From Tabrizicola thermarum (GTDB lineage: Bacteria; Pseudomonadota; Alphaproteobacteria; Rhodobacterales; Rhodobacteraceae), in the NCBI RefSeq assembly GCF_003574395.1, contig NZ_QMJY01000013.1:496001-560000 (forward strand): a stretch of DNA of 64,000 nt, given 5' to 3'. Position 1 is the stretch's first letter. Each line of letters begins with the position of its first letter. Position numbers and translations under genes: made by a program. This document shows positions 34,967-44,267 of this stretch, one piece after another. Below the pieces are notes generated by a model. That model had not been told where the DNA came from, did no database searches, and worked only from the letters and a program-made list of their open reading frames with translations.

Positions 34967-34981
34967 TTAACAATCGGTTAG
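34967..34981. promoter_or_regulatory. CtrA-type box between fliF and fliL
   Basis: TTAA-CAATCGG-TTAG (34967-34981) matches the CtrA consensus TTAA-N7-TTAA at 7 of 8 fixed positions, within the 116-bp gap between the divergent fliF (start 34912) and fliL (start 35029). CtrA is an established activator of flagellar genes in alphaproteobacteria including Rhodobacterales. Placement suits control of both blocks. Binding is inferred. Confidence 0.65.
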
Positions 34982-35028
34982 TGACCTTACGTCTATGTTC
35001 GCTCTCATCCGGATGTGAGGAACGAAAC

Positions 35029-35514
35029 ATGGCAATGGCAGAAGCCGCAGTGGATGAGGCTCCGAAGAAGCGGTCGAAAAAGCCGCTTCTCCTGGGCCTT
35101 GTCCTGGCACTGGTCCTTGGCGGCGGCGGGTTTTATGCAACCTTCGCAGGCCTGATTCTCGGCGGGCATGATGGTGGGAACCCGAACGCGGAGAGCATTC
35201 CAGGCCCGCTGACGGGAATTGCGTTTGTGCCGCTTGACACAATCGTGGTCTCGCTTGGCCGCAATTCGGGCAGCGAACATCTGCGGTTCACCGCCCAGCT
35301 TGAGGTGGTGGATTCGGCGGCAAAGGATGTCACGACGCTGACTCCGCGCATCCTTGATGTCGTGAACAGCTATCTGCGCGCCATAGACACGGCATCGATC
35401 GAGGACCCCCATGCCATGGCGCGACTACGTGCGCAGATGCTGCGGCGCATTCAGGTCGTTACCGGCGAAGGCCGGGTGCGTGATCTGCTGATTACCGAAT
35501 TCGTGCTGAACTAG
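35029..35514 (+). CDS. fliL: Flagellar basal body-associated protein FliL
   Basis: A 161-aa single-span protein. A basic cytoplasmic N-terminus (APKKRSKKPLLLGLV) precedes one membrane helix (about 20-40) and a periplasmic domain with FVPLDTIVVSLGRNSGSEHL, RFTAQLEVVD and TPRILDVVNSYLRAIDTASI. FliL supports stator function. The ATG at 35029 has GAGGAACG upstream; the frame extends 48 nt further but without a good site. It starts a long plus-strand operon. Confidence 0.93.
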   Translation: MAMAEAAVDEAPKKRSKKPLLLGLVLALVLGGGGFYATFAGLILGGHDGGNPNAESIPGPLTGIAFVPLDTIVVSLGRNSGSEHLRFTAQLEVVDSAAKDVTTLTPRILDVVNSYLRAIDTASIEDPHAMARLRAQMLRRIQVVTGEGRVRDLLITEFVLN

Positions 35515-35524
35515 GGCGGACGTC

Positions 35525-35917
35525 ATGGAACTGATCTCGGATATCCTTTTGATGGCAGGCTCTTTCGGGGCAGCAATCTATTGCTATGTCCTGTCAACCC
35601 GGCTGAAGAAGTTCACCACGCTTGAGACGGGAATGGGCGGGGCCATTGCGGTGCTGTCCGCCCAAGTGGACGATATGACCGTGGCGCTGGAAAAGGCCCG
35701 CGGGGCTGCGAACGGATCTGCCGAAAGTCTCGAGGCCCTGACCGCACGTGGGGAAGCCGTGGCGCGCAAGCTGGAGCTTCTGGTCGCCTCGCTGCATGAT
35801 CTTCCGGAGCCGAAGGTCACGCAGAAACCTTCCGCAGCCGATACCCCGGAGGACGAACGTCGACTGCGGTTTGTCCGTCGCCGCGCGCCCAGGGATGAGC
35901 TGGAGGCTGCCGAATGA
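35525..35917 (+). CDS. Unknown flagellar-operon protein (130 aa), membrane anchored
   Basis: One N-terminal hydrophobic helix (about 3-23, LISDILLMAGSFGAAIYCYV), then a coiled-coil-like segment (about 35-90, GGAIAVLSAQVDDMTVALEK), and a charged tail ending LEAAE. I do not recognise a family. It lies 10 nt after fliL and overlaps the motE-like gene by 4 nt, so it is made with stator-related proteins and may be one of them. Confidence 0.75.
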   Translation: MELISDILLMAGSFGAAIYCYVLSTRLKKFTTLETGMGGAIAVLSAQVDDMTVALEKARGAANGSAESLEALTARGEAVARKLELLVASLHDLPEPKVTQKPSAADTPEDERRLRFVRRRAPRDELEAAE

Positions 35918-36477
35918 GCCGCAGGATGGGACAGGGCACCTTGTTCGTCGTCGCGATGCTGTTCGCGTCATCCGGCGCCCTGCGGCTGGGGTCCGGTGTG
36001 GGGTCTGCCCTTGCAAATGCGCAGGCAGAGACCGCACCCACTGCTTCGGAGCCCGAGCCTGCCTCCTGTGAAATGCCCGGCGCCCTGGCCGAGGCCCTGT
36101 CTCTGCGCGAAGATCGCGTTGCTGCGAAAGAAGCCGCCCTCAAGGATCGGCTGGCCGCTCTGGCTTTGGCTGATGCCGCCATCACCAAACGCATGGAAGA
36201 ACTGCGCGCGGTTGAAGAAGAGCTGAAGGCGACGCTCGCTCTGGCAGATGGTGCGGCCGAGAAAGACATCCAGAGGCTTACAGCCGTCTACCAGGCCATG
36301 AAACCAAAGGATGCTGCCGCCCTGTTCGAGACCATGTCGCCCGATTTCGCAGCCGGGTTCCTCGGTCGGATGCCCCCGGACTCTGCGGCGGCAATCCTGT
36401 CGGGCATGTCATCGGAAGCCGCCTACCGCATCAGCGTCATCGTGGCCGGTCGAAATGCCGGCGCTCCGAAGAACTGA
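35914..36477 (+). CDS. MotE-like periplasmic chaperone (MgtE N-domain type)
   Basis: A 187-aa exported protein (signal/anchor about 5-35), with a long coiled coil (about 60-125, KEAALKDRLAALALADAAIT) and a C-terminal MgtE_N-like repeat (QAMKPKDAAALFETMSPDFA, then MPPDSAAAILSGMSSEAAYR). That architecture is the MotE/FliG-related type. In rhizobia MotE is a chaperone of the periplasmic motility protein MotC. Here it lies 68 nt upstream of motA, and a large periplasmic protein follows motA, which suggests the same kind of pair. Confidence 0.82.
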   Translation: MSRRMGQGTLFVVAMLFASSGALRLGSGVGSALANAQAETAPTASEPEPASCEMPGALAEALSLREDRVAAKEAALKDRLAALALADAAITKRMEELRAVEEELKATLALADGAAEKDIQRLTAVYQAMKPKDAAALFETMSPDFAAGFLGRMPPDSAAAILSGMSSEAAYRISVIVAGRNAGAPKN

Positions 36478-36545
36478 TGTCGGTCAGAGAGTCTTAACTC
36501 CGGCCCCCGATACTGGCCGCAACGAAATCGGAACTGGACTGCATC

Positions 36546-37415
36546 ATGCTTGGCTTCGTCGGCATCGCCGTCATCCTCATCATGGTATTCGGCGGCTATG
36601 TCCTGGCTGGCGGAAAGATGGGCATCATCCTGAAAGCCTTGCCTTTCGAGATGATCATGATCGGCGGCGCTGCCATCGGGGCCTTTCTGATCTCGAACGA
36701 CATGGCTGCGGTCAAGCACACGCTCAAGGACATCGGCAAGGTCTTCAAGGGGCCCAAGTGGAAGCCTGACGATTATCGCGATCTGCTGTGCCTGCTCTTT
36801 GAGCTGATCCGCCTCGCGCGCGCGAATCCCGTGGCGCTGGAAGAGCATATCGAGTCGCCGGAGACCTCTGCCATCATCGGCAAATACCCGCGGATCCAGC
36901 ACGACCACGAGGCGATGGAGATCATCTGCGACACGCTGCGCGCGGCGTCCATGAACTACGACGACCCCCACCAGGTCGAGGAAGTTCTCGACAAGCGGAT
37001 GGAAGCAACCTTGCACCACGCCATGCACTCCAGCCACGCCTTGCAGACGGTGGCTGACGGGCTGCCTGCGCTGGGGATCGTGGCGGCAGTTCTGGGTGTG
37101 ATCAAGACCATGGGCGCTATCGACCAACCGCCGGAAGTACTGGGCAAGATGATCGGCGGAGCTCTTGTCGGAACGTTTCTCGGGGTCTTTCTGGCCTACG
37201 GCCTCATGGGGCCCTTTGCCTCACGGGTGAAATCCGTGGTCGAGGAAGACATCCACTTCTATCAGCTTATCCGGGAGGTCCTGATCGCAAACCTGCATCG
37301 TCATCCGGCCAATATCTGCATCGAAGTCGGCCGCCAGAATACGCCGCATCACGTTCGCCCCGGCTTCAGCGAACTGGAAGAGTTCATGCGAAATCTCAAG
37401 CAGGACGCCGCATGA
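36546..37415 (+). CDS. motA: Flagellar stator protein MotA
   Basis: MotA with MotB forms the proton-driven stator. The 289-aa protein has four membrane helices: two near the N-terminus (GFVGIAVILIMVFGGYVLAG and the next starting PFEMIMIGGAAIGAFLI) and two after a cytoplasmic loop (LPALGIVAAVLGVIKTM and MIGGALVGTFLGVFLAYGLM). The loop carries the torque helix RANPVALEEHIESP. The conserved Pro of DGLPALGIV is present. motB is not next to it or anywhere in this window. The stop overlaps the next gene by 4 nt. Confidence 0.97.
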   Translation: MLGFVGIAVILIMVFGGYVLAGGKMGIILKALPFEMIMIGGAAIGAFLISNDMAAVKHTLKDIGKVFKGPKWKPDDYRDLLCLLFELIRLARANPVALEEHIESPETSAIIGKYPRIQHDHEAMEIICDTLRAASMNYDDPHQVEEVLDKRMEATLHHAMHSSHALQTVADGLPALGIVAAVLGVIKTMGAIDQPPEVLGKMIGGALVGTFLGVFLAYGLMGPFASRVKSVVEEDIHFYQLIREVLIANLHRHPANICIEVGRQNTPHHVRPGFSELEEFMRNLKQDAA

Positions 37416-39574
37416 TCCGCAGTCTGGCTTTCCTGCTGGCGATGTCCAGCGCTGCATCCGCCGAAACCGCCCGGGTCTATTCGGGAGATCACGGCACCTT
37501 CACGCGCCTTGTGGTCGAACTCCCTGCCGCAACCGAATGGAACGTCGGTCGCACCACCAACGGCTATGCCTTTGCGATAAGGGGTGAGGCGCAGCCGGAC
37601 TATGACCTTTCGGGCGTCTGGCAACGGATCTCGAAAGCGCGGGTATCCGCCTTGCAGGTCGACCCCAAGACCGGAGCCTTGCAGCTGTCCCTGGCCTGCG
37701 ATTGTCATGTCTTTCCCTTCGAGTATCGCCCCGGCGCCATTGTTCTGGACATCAAGCCGGGACCACCCCCAACCGGTTCAGTGTTCGAGTCGCCGTTTGA
37801 CGACGCGCCGGGAACCAGTGCAGTCACCCAACTGTCGGATACCGCCGGGCGAGGCGCGACCTACAACTGGCTGAGCGAGGCGACGCGTGATCCGGCTCGA
37901 CCCTCTGCGACCTTGCCTCTGCCCCTTCCCACGGGAAAGGTTTCACTCGATCCCCTGCGCAATGCCTTGCTTGAACAGATCGCCCGGGGCGCAGCGGACG
38001 GGATCGTTGACATGGGTCTGCCCATGCCCAAGCGGCGTCCCGTCGGACAAGGACCGGACGAACTGCCCTGGTCCAGCGTCATGCTGGGTGAACATCCGGG
38101 CCTTCAGGTGCGGGATCCGGATGCCTTCGTTGCGGGGTCGGAACCGGCTGGCAACTGTCTGGCGGACGGTCTTCTGGATATTGCGGCCTGGGGCGGGGAT
38201 GGCTCTGCGCTGGATTTGCTCGCCGCTGCGCACACGGGCCTTTACGGCGAGTTTGACGTTGCGGATCCAGAGGCCGTGATAAGATCCGTGAGGTCACATC
38301 TCTTTCTCGGCTTTGGCGCCGAGGCATTGCAGATTTCTGAACTTGCCAAGGGTGCGTCGGGAGACGACCTGATGCCCTACTACCAGTCGATGGCACGGAT
38401 CTTGGATGGGGACACTGATCCCGGCACACCTTTTGCGAAGATGCTTGACTGTGATGGTCCGGCAGCCCTGTGGGCCGCGCTGGCCCATGATCGGTTGCCA
38501 GCCGGAAAGGGCGTGAACCGCAAGGCCATTCTTCGGTCCTTTCTGGCGCTTCCGCCGCATTTGCGGGCCCATCTGGGCAGCAGCCTGGCTGAAAAATTCA
38601 TTGCGCTTGGTGACTCTGATGCCGTCCGCACCATTCGAGATGCGATGGAACGGACACCGCATGTCGACACCGCAACGGTCGCGTTGCTGGACGCTGAACG
38701 GGAATTGAACCAGGGCAACGCGGACGCGGCACAGGCGCACGCACGGGAAGTCATTTCCCTGGAAGGCAACGCGGCAGAAGGGTTTGTCGCCCTGGTCGAA
38801 GCCCATTTCCAGAAGCTGGCGCCTGTCGGTCCCGACGTCGCCGAGGCGCTGATTTCGGGCCGCGGAGAGGCACGCGGGACCGGACTTCTCGGCAAGGTAG
38901 ATCGCGCCATTGTCCTCGCCCTGGCGCTATCCGGACAAATCGAAGCCGCGTTCCAGCACGAGAGCGCTACGGGTGATACTCTCGTCGACCTATGGAGAGT
39001 GGCCTTGGCACTTGCCACCGACGACGATTTCCTGCGACACGCGGTTCTGCCTGCTGACGGGGTGCCCTCGCAGGTTCCCGCTGACCTCAGACTGAAGGTC
39101 TCGCGGCGGTTGGTGTCGCTTGGTTTTCCCGATGCTGCCCTTGCCTGGCTGGGCCCGACGCGGCCGGACGATCCATCTGACCGCCGACTTGTTGCAGCCG
39201 AAGCCATGCTGGGCCTTGGCGATGCGCGGTCGGGTCTGGCCCTGCTGGACGGACTTGCCGGGCCTGAGGCTGAAGGACTCAGGGCACAGGCATTGCTTCA
39301 GTTGGGCGATCTGCGTGCCGCCGAAGAGGCGTTGTCTGCGTCAGGGCAACCCGACGCCGCAGTGAGGACGAACTTGTGGGAAGGTGACTGGTCCAGACTT
39401 GACCCCGCGACACCGGAACTCTGGCAGACCGCAGCAAGCCTGACGCAGCCAACCGTCGCGGACGCTGCAAGCGGGCTGCTCGGCCGCGGCGCGCAGGCGC
39501 TCGAAGCAAGCGTCGCGTCACGAGAGGCGATCGAAGCACTGCTGACCAACGTCGCTCGGCCGGATGCAGACTGA
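37412..39574 (+). CDS. Large periplasmic flagellar protein (720 aa), MotC-like candidate
   Basis: Signal peptide MIRSLAFLLAMSSAASAE is followed by a beta-rich region (about 20-115, TFTRLVVELPAATEWNVGRT), a Pro-rich linker, and a long helical, TPR-like body (for example ALLDAERELNQGNADAAQAH and SLGFPDAALAWLGPTRPDDP). No enzyme motif is seen. It overlaps motA by 4 nt (ATGA) and sits two genes after a MotE-like gene. I infer a stator- or motor-associated periplasmic protein comparable to rhizobial MotC, although it is much larger and I see no direct sequence match. Confidence 0.75.
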   Translation: MIRSLAFLLAMSSAASAETARVYSGDHGTFTRLVVELPAATEWNVGRTTNGYAFAIRGEAQPDYDLSGVWQRISKARVSALQVDPKTGALQLSLACDCHVFPFEYRPGAIVLDIKPGPPPTGSVFESPFDDAPGTSAVTQLSDTAGRGATYNWLSEATRDPARPSATLPLPLPTGKVSLDPLRNALLEQIARGAADGIVDMGLPMPKRRPVGQGPDELPWSSVMLGEHPGLQVRDPDAFVAGSEPAGNCLADGLLDIAAWGGDGSALDLLAAAHTGLYGEFDVADPEAVIRSVRSHLFLGFGAEALQISELAKGASGDDLMPYYQSMARILDGDTDPGTPFAKMLDCDGPAALWAALAHDRLPAGKGVNRKAILRSFLALPPHLRAHLGSSLAEKFIALGDSDAVRTIRDAMERTPHVDTATVALLDAERELNQGNADAAQAHAREVISLEGNAAEGFVALVEAHFQKLAPVGPDVAEALISGRGEARGTGLLGKVDRAIVLALALSGQIEAAFQHESATGDTLVDLWRVALALATDDDFLRHAVLPADGVPSQVPADLRLKVSRRLVSLGFPDAALAWLGPTRPDDPSDRRLVAAEAMLGLGDARSGLALLDGLAGPEAEGLRAQALLQLGDLRAAEEALSASGQPDAAVRTNLWEGDWSRLDPATPELWQTAASLTQPTVADAASGLLGRGAQALEASVASREAIEALLTNVARPDAD

Positions 39575-39663
39575 TCCCGGTAACCCCCCGGAAAGATTCG
39601 CCAGCTAGTGTTCAGTCGGACCCCGGCAGAACGCCCGGAAGAACAACGACGAAAAGGAAGAAC

Positions 39664-40335
39664 ATGGCCTTCGGAAACCGGTATCCGACCTTCGGCGTCC
39701 TGTTCGCATCTTCCTACCTCCTCGCAACACTGCCAGGATATTCCCTCGGCGATCCGGCGGCCCTGTGCCGCGAGGCGGCAGCCCATGCCGCAGCGAAAAC
39801 GGGGGTGCCGTACGATGTGTTGATTGCCATCGCGACGGTTGAGACGGGACGAAACAATCAGCCTTGGCCCTGGACGGTGAACTTCGCAGGCGAGGGCCAC
39901 TGGTACGACAGCGCAGCAGACGCAGCCTTGAGCGTTCAGCAGGCGCTGAGCACCGGTGCCACCAACATTGACATTGGGTGTTTCCAGCTGAACTACCGCT
40001 GGCACGCAAGGGCCTTCACATCCGTCGAAGATATGCTGGACCCTGCACGAAACGCGATCTATGCGGCTGAGTTCCTGTCCCGGCATTACGCAAATACCGG
40101 GGACTGGGCGCTGGCAGCTGCGGCCTATCATTCCGGCACTCCGGAATACGCCAGGGCGTATCAGAGCAAGTTCGAAGAAACCTACGATCGTCTCGGCGCT
40201 TTGCCGGCTCCGGCCGAGCCATCGGTCGAAAAGAGGCGCAACGGATTTCCTCTCCTTGTCGCCGGAGCAGCCGGACAGAATGGCTCGCTGTTTTCGTCGA
40301 CATCGGGTGGCCGTCCACTGATCGGGACGCCCTGA
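39664..40335 (+). CDS. Lytic transglycosylase, flagellum-associated
   Basis: A 223-aa exported SLT-fold enzyme (signal about 10-28). The catalytic Glu60 is in IAIATVETGRNN, and the rest of the motif set is visible (IDIGCFQLNYRWHARAF, DMLDPARNAIYAAEFL, WALAAAAYHSGTPEYARAY). It would open peptidoglycan for rod passage, like SltF in Rhodobacter sphaeroides; that equivalence is inferred from position upstream of flhA. It ends 1 nt before flhA. Confidence 0.9.
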   Translation: MAFGNRYPTFGVLFASSYLLATLPGYSLGDPAALCREAAAHAAAKTGVPYDVLIAIATVETGRNNQPWPWTVNFAGEGHWYDSAADAALSVQQALSTGATNIDIGCFQLNYRWHARAFTSVEDMLDPARNAIYAAEFLSRHYANTGDWALAAAAYHSGTPEYARAYQSKFEETYDRLGALPAPAEPSVEKRRNGFPLLVAGAAGQNGSLFSSTSGGRPLIGTP

Positions 40336-40336
40336 C

Positions 40337-42412
40337 ATGACTGGCGGCCTCTCGATGCAGACGATCTTCCGCCCCACGATCCTGTTGGCCATCGGGCTGA
40401 TGGCCGTCATCGTGATGATGGTCCTGCCCGTGCCGTCCTGGATGCTGGATATCGGCCTCGCCCTGTCCTTCGCCCTTGCCATCCTGATGTTGACGGTCAC
40501 GCTCTTCATCGACCGACCGCTGGACTTCTCGGCCTTTCCGACGATCCTGTTGGCCTCGCTGTTGCTGCGCCTTGCGCTGAACGTGTCGTCGACCAAGCTT
40601 ATCATCGGTCAGGGGCACACCGGGACCGATGCCGCCGGCCATGTGATCGAAGGCTTTGCCCATTTCATCATGGGTGGTGATCTCATTCTAGGCCTGGTGA
40701 TCTTCATCGTACTGATGATCGTGAACTTCATCGTCATCACCAAGGGCGCGGGGCGGATGGCAGAAGTCGGTGCCCGATTCGCCCTGGACGGGATGCCAGG
40801 TCGACAACTGGCGATTGACGCGGATGTGTCGGCAGGGGCCATCGACCATGCAGAGGCCAAGCATCGCCGCGAACAGGAGATGGCCGAGACGAATTTCTTC
40901 GGCTCGCTGGACGGCGCCTCAAAATTCGTGAAGGGCGACGCAATCGCCGGTCTGATGATCACCGGGCTGAACATCATCGTCGGGCTGATTGTCGGGCTCG
41001 TGGTTCACGGAATGGAGCCGAAGGTCGCATTCGAGACCTACACGATCCTGACGGTGGGGGATGGTCTGGTCAGTCAGATTCCTTCAGTCATCATTTCGGT
41101 CGCCGCGGCCCTTCTCCTTGCCAAGGGTAGCCAGAAAGGCGCTGCGGACGTCTCGTTCTTTGCGCAACTGGGCCGCTATCCCGGAGCGTTGGGAACAGTG
41201 GCCGCTCTCATGGCGCTCTTTGCCCTGGTGCCTGGCATGCCCTTCCTGCCCTTCATCGTGGCGGCGCTGGCACTGGGGACGGTGGCGTTCTTTCAATCGC
41301 GCCCGAAGCCCGGCGCTGTCGAAGCCACGGCCCCCAGTCAGGAGCCGCAGAAGCCCCGGTCGATCGGCGACATACTCGACTTCGACGATATCCACATCGA
41401 GTTTGCTCCCAACCTTGTCGCGATGGTCCTGGACCCGGCAACGGGACTGGACAGCAGAATTGCCAACATGCGCAATCACGTTGCAACCGCTTTCGGGATC
41501 ATCCTGCCCGAGATCCGGCTGACCGACGAAAGCTCGCTGCCTCCGGGACAGTATCGTATCCGTCTGCAAGGGGTGGAAAGGGTCTCGGACCGGCTTTATC
41601 CGGACCGTGTCCTTGTGCTGCTGAGCGACGGAATTCCCGCACCGGAGGGCCTTGACGCAAAGGAACCGGTCTATGGTGCCCCGGCGCGATGGATCCGCCC
41701 CGACCAGCAGGAAGATGCCGCGCTGTCGGGTCTCACCGTGGTCTCGCCGACAGAAGTTCTGGCGACCCACTTGCTGGAGGTGCTGAAGGCAAATCTGTCC
41801 AGTCTGCTGACGCTGCGCGGGCTTCGCCGACTACTGGACGAGTTTGTGCGGCTCTCCGACCCTGCGCGCGCAGAAGCAAACCGCCGCCTTCTGGACGACC
41901 TTCTGCCCGAAAAGGTGCCCATGGACCTCCTGCATTCAGTCCTACGGCTTCTTCTGGATGAAAAAGTTTCGATACGGAACCTGCCCCTCATTCTCGAGGC
42001 CATCGCAGAGGCCCGCAGTCTGGGTACGCCGGAGGCGATCTGCGAGCATGTCCGACAAAGGCTTGGCTTTCAGATCGTTGCCGAGTTGAAACGGCCGGAC
42101 GGCTCCATTCCGCTGATCCAGTTGGCGCCTGACTGGGAGAAGGCCTTCACGACCTACCAGATCGAGGGCGAACGCGGTCAACGAGACATTGCCCTACCGC
42201 CAGAGCTTTTCGCACGTCTTGCCAACGGTTTGACCGACCGCGCCAATCGCGCTGCAGAGACCGGAGTCTATCCTGCCCTTGTTACCTCGGTCAGCCGCAG
42301 GCGGTTTCTGCGCACCGTGGTCCAGGCCAAAGGTCTGCAGATGCCCGTTCTCTCCTATGAAGAGATCGGCACGGGTGCCCGGCCAGCCCTTCTGGGGCAA
42401 GTGCCGACATGA
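40337..42412 (+). CDS. flhA: Flagellar export protein FlhA
   Basis: FlhA is the major membrane channel and cargo platform of flagellar export. The 691-aa protein has about eight N-terminal membrane helices, the FHIPEP signature region (ARFALDGMPGRQLAIDADVS, GSLDGASKFVKGDAIAGLMI), and a cytoplasmic C-terminal domain from about residue 330. An in-frame ATG at 40355 is an alternative start. It overlaps fliR by 4 nt. Confidence 0.98.
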   Translation: MTGGLSMQTIFRPTILLAIGLMAVIVMMVLPVPSWMLDIGLALSFALAILMLTVTLFIDRPLDFSAFPTILLASLLLRLALNVSSTKLIIGQGHTGTDAAGHVIEGFAHFIMGGDLILGLVIFIVLMIVNFIVITKGAGRMAEVGARFALDGMPGRQLAIDADVSAGAIDHAEAKHRREQEMAETNFFGSLDGASKFVKGDAIAGLMITGLNIIVGLIVGLVVHGMEPKVAFETYTILTVGDGLVSQIPSVIISVAAALLLAKGSQKGAADVSFFAQLGRYPGALGTVAALMALFALVPGMPFLPFIVAALALGTVAFFQSRPKPGAVEATAPSQEPQKPRSIGDILDFDDIHIEFAPNLVAMVLDPATGLDSRIANMRNHVATAFGIILPEIRLTDESSLPPGQYRIRLQGVERVSDRLYPDRVLVLLSDGIPAPEGLDAKEPVYGAPARWIRPDQQEDAALSGLTVVSPTEVLATHLLEVLKANLSSLLTLRGLRRLLDEFVRLSDPARAEANRRLLDDLLPEKVPMDLLHSVLRLLLDEKVSIRNLPLILEAIAEARSLGTPEAICEHVRQRLGFQIVAELKRPDGSIPLIQLAPDWEKAFTTYQIEGERGQRDIALPPELFARLANGLTDRANRAAETGVYPALVTSVSRRRFLRTVVQAKGLQMPVLSYEEIGTGARPALLGQVPT

Positions 42413-43191
42413 ACGGGATCATCGAAGCCCTTGCCGGCCTGCTCGATCTGGCAGACGGCCTGGCATGGGCTGCCGCCCTGGCCTTCATGAGAATTGGCGC
42501 AATGGCTGCCCTGATGCCTGGCATTGGCGATCCTGCAGTGCCGCAACGCGTGAAACTGGCGCTGATCGTCGCCCTGACCGTGGTCCTGTCCCCGCTTCTG
42601 GCCGATCGCCTTTCGACGGCAGGCCTTGAACCGTCCTTCCTGTCGCTTGGCGGTGAGGCCATCGCGGGGCTCATTCTTGGTGTCGGACTTCGGTTGTTCC
42701 TTGTGGCTCTGCAGACAGCGGCCTCTATCATCGCTCAGGCGACGACTCTGTCACAGCTTTTCGCCGGAACCGCCCCCGATCCGCAACCTGCCATGGGCAA
42801 CCTTTTCCTGATCGCAGCGATCACCCTGGCAATGACCACCGGACTGCACGTCAAGGCGGCCGAGCTTCTGCTGCTGTCCTATGAGATTCTTCCGGCCGGC
42901 GGACCACTGTCGGCCGCCGACGCGGCGGATTGGAGCCTTGCCCTGATTGGTCGGACATTCAGCCTGGCTTTCACACTGGCGGCACCCTTCGTCATTGCGT
43001 CGATGATCTACAACCTGGCACTGGGCGCCATCAACCGGGCCATGCCGACCCTCATGGTCTCGATGGTCGGCGCGCCAGCCCTTACCCTGGGCGCGCTGGC
43101 GCTGCTTGCTGTGGCCAGCCCCTTTCTTCTTGCAGCCTGGTTGACGGCCTTCTCGGATCATCTTGCCCAACCCTTCGCGACGGCCCCATGA
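42409..43191 (+). CDS. fliR: Flagellar export protein FliR
   Basis: A 260-aa inner membrane protein with six helices, part of the FliPQR gate. Family segments include AAALAFMRIGAMAALMPGIG, the LGVGLRLFLVALQTAASIIA segment, FAGTAPDPQPAMGNLF, and YNLALGAINRAMPTLMVSMV. It overlaps flhA at the start and flhB at the end (both ATGA), so the three export genes are coupled. Confidence 0.97.
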   Translation: MNGIIEALAGLLDLADGLAWAAALAFMRIGAMAALMPGIGDPAVPQRVKLALIVALTVVLSPLLADRLSTAGLEPSFLSLGGEAIAGLILGVGLRLFLVALQTAASIIAQATTLSQLFAGTAPDPQPAMGNLFLIAAITLAMTTGLHVKAAELLLLSYEILPAGGPLSAADAADWSLALIGRTFSLAFTLAAPFVIASMIYNLALGAINRAMPTLMVSMVGAPALTLGALALLAVASPFLLAAWLTAFSDHLAQPFATAP

Positions 43192-44267
43192 GCAGCGAGG
43201 AAAATGACGGGGACAAGCAACACGAGGCCTCCCAGCAGAAGCTGGACAAGGCGCGCAAGGATGGCGACGTTCCAAGATCGGTCGACCTGCAGACCGCAGC
43301 GTCGACCGGGGGTTTCCTGCTTGCCCTGATTTCTTTCGGGAGCTGGGCAATCATGAAAACCGGGACAGCCGGTATGGTCGTTCTGGATCAGTCCGATCGC
43401 CTGGCCAAATTGGTCGCGTCTGGTGGCGGCGGAATTGTCGGTGGTCTAATCCTCGGTCTTGCCGGGCCCCCCATTGCCCTTCTCACGATCGCTCCGATCC
43501 TGGTCATTGCGCTGTTGATCTCCAGCCGAGGTCTTATCTTCGCACCAAAAAAGCTCGCGCCGCGCCTGTCGCGCATATCGCCACTTGCCGTAGCCAAGCA
43601 GAAGTTCGGCTTCGAGGGACTCATGGAGTTTGGAAAAAGCGCGACCAAGCTGATCCTGGTGTCTGTCGTCCTTTATCTTGTCCTTGCCGGCCGGATTGCT
43701 GAGGTCGTGGCCAGTCTCTACCTGAGCCCGGCGATGTCGGCCGCGTTGATGGCAAGACTGCTGATGGAATTTCTGTTCATCCTGTTTCTGATTCAGCTTG
43801 CGCTGGGCGGTGCAGATTATCTTTGGCAGATCCATCACCATCGCCAGAAACTGCGGATGTCACGCAAGGAGATGCTGGACGAATTCAAGGAGAGCGAAGG
43901 CGATCCACACTTGAAGTCGGCTCGCCGACAGCGCGCCCAGGAGGTGGCCACGAACCGCATGCTTTCGGACGTCGCGACTGCGGATGTCGTCGTGGTGAAC
44001 CCGACACACTATGCAGTCGCGTTGAAATGGGATCGCAGGAAAGGCGGGGCCCCGATCTGCGTTGCCAAAGGTGTCGACGAGGTAGCCCGGAGGATCCGCG
44101 AGCGCGCTGCGGAGCATGGCGTCCCGATTCACAGCGACCCGCCGACAGCCAGGGCCATCCATGCGACCGTCGACATCGGCCAGGAGATCCGGCTTGAGCA
44201 CTATCGCGCGATCGCCGCCGCGATCCGGTTTGCTGATGCCATGCGCAGAAGGGCACGGAAGAGATGA
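43188..44267 (+). CDS. flhB: Flagellar export switch protein FlhB
   Basis: FlhB switches export specificity after hook completion by autocleavage. The 359-aa protein starts MSSEENDGDKQHEASQQKLD at 43188; upstream frame is the fliR gene. Four membrane helices precede the cytoplasmic domain. The cleavage motif NPTH is present (VVVVNPTHYAVALKW, Asn271). The region before it (RMSRKEMLDEFKESEGDPHL) matches the family. It overlaps fliR and the FliJ-like gene by 4 nt each. Confidence 0.98.
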   Translation: MSSEENDGDKQHEASQQKLDKARKDGDVPRSVDLQTAASTGGFLLALISFGSWAIMKTGTAGMVVLDQSDRLAKLVASGGGGIVGGLILGLAGPPIALLTIAPILVIALLISSRGLIFAPKKLAPRLSRISPLAVAKQKFGFEGLMEFGKSATKLILVSVVLYLVLAGRIAEVVASLYLSPAMSAALMARLLMEFLFILFLIQLALGGADYLWQIHHHRQKLRMSRKEMLDEFKESEGDPHLKSARRQRAQEVATNRMLSDVATADVVVVNPTHYAVALKWDRRKGGAPICVAKGVDEVARRIRERAAEHGVPIHSDPPTARAIHATVDIGQEIRLEHYRAIAAAIRFADAMRRRARKR

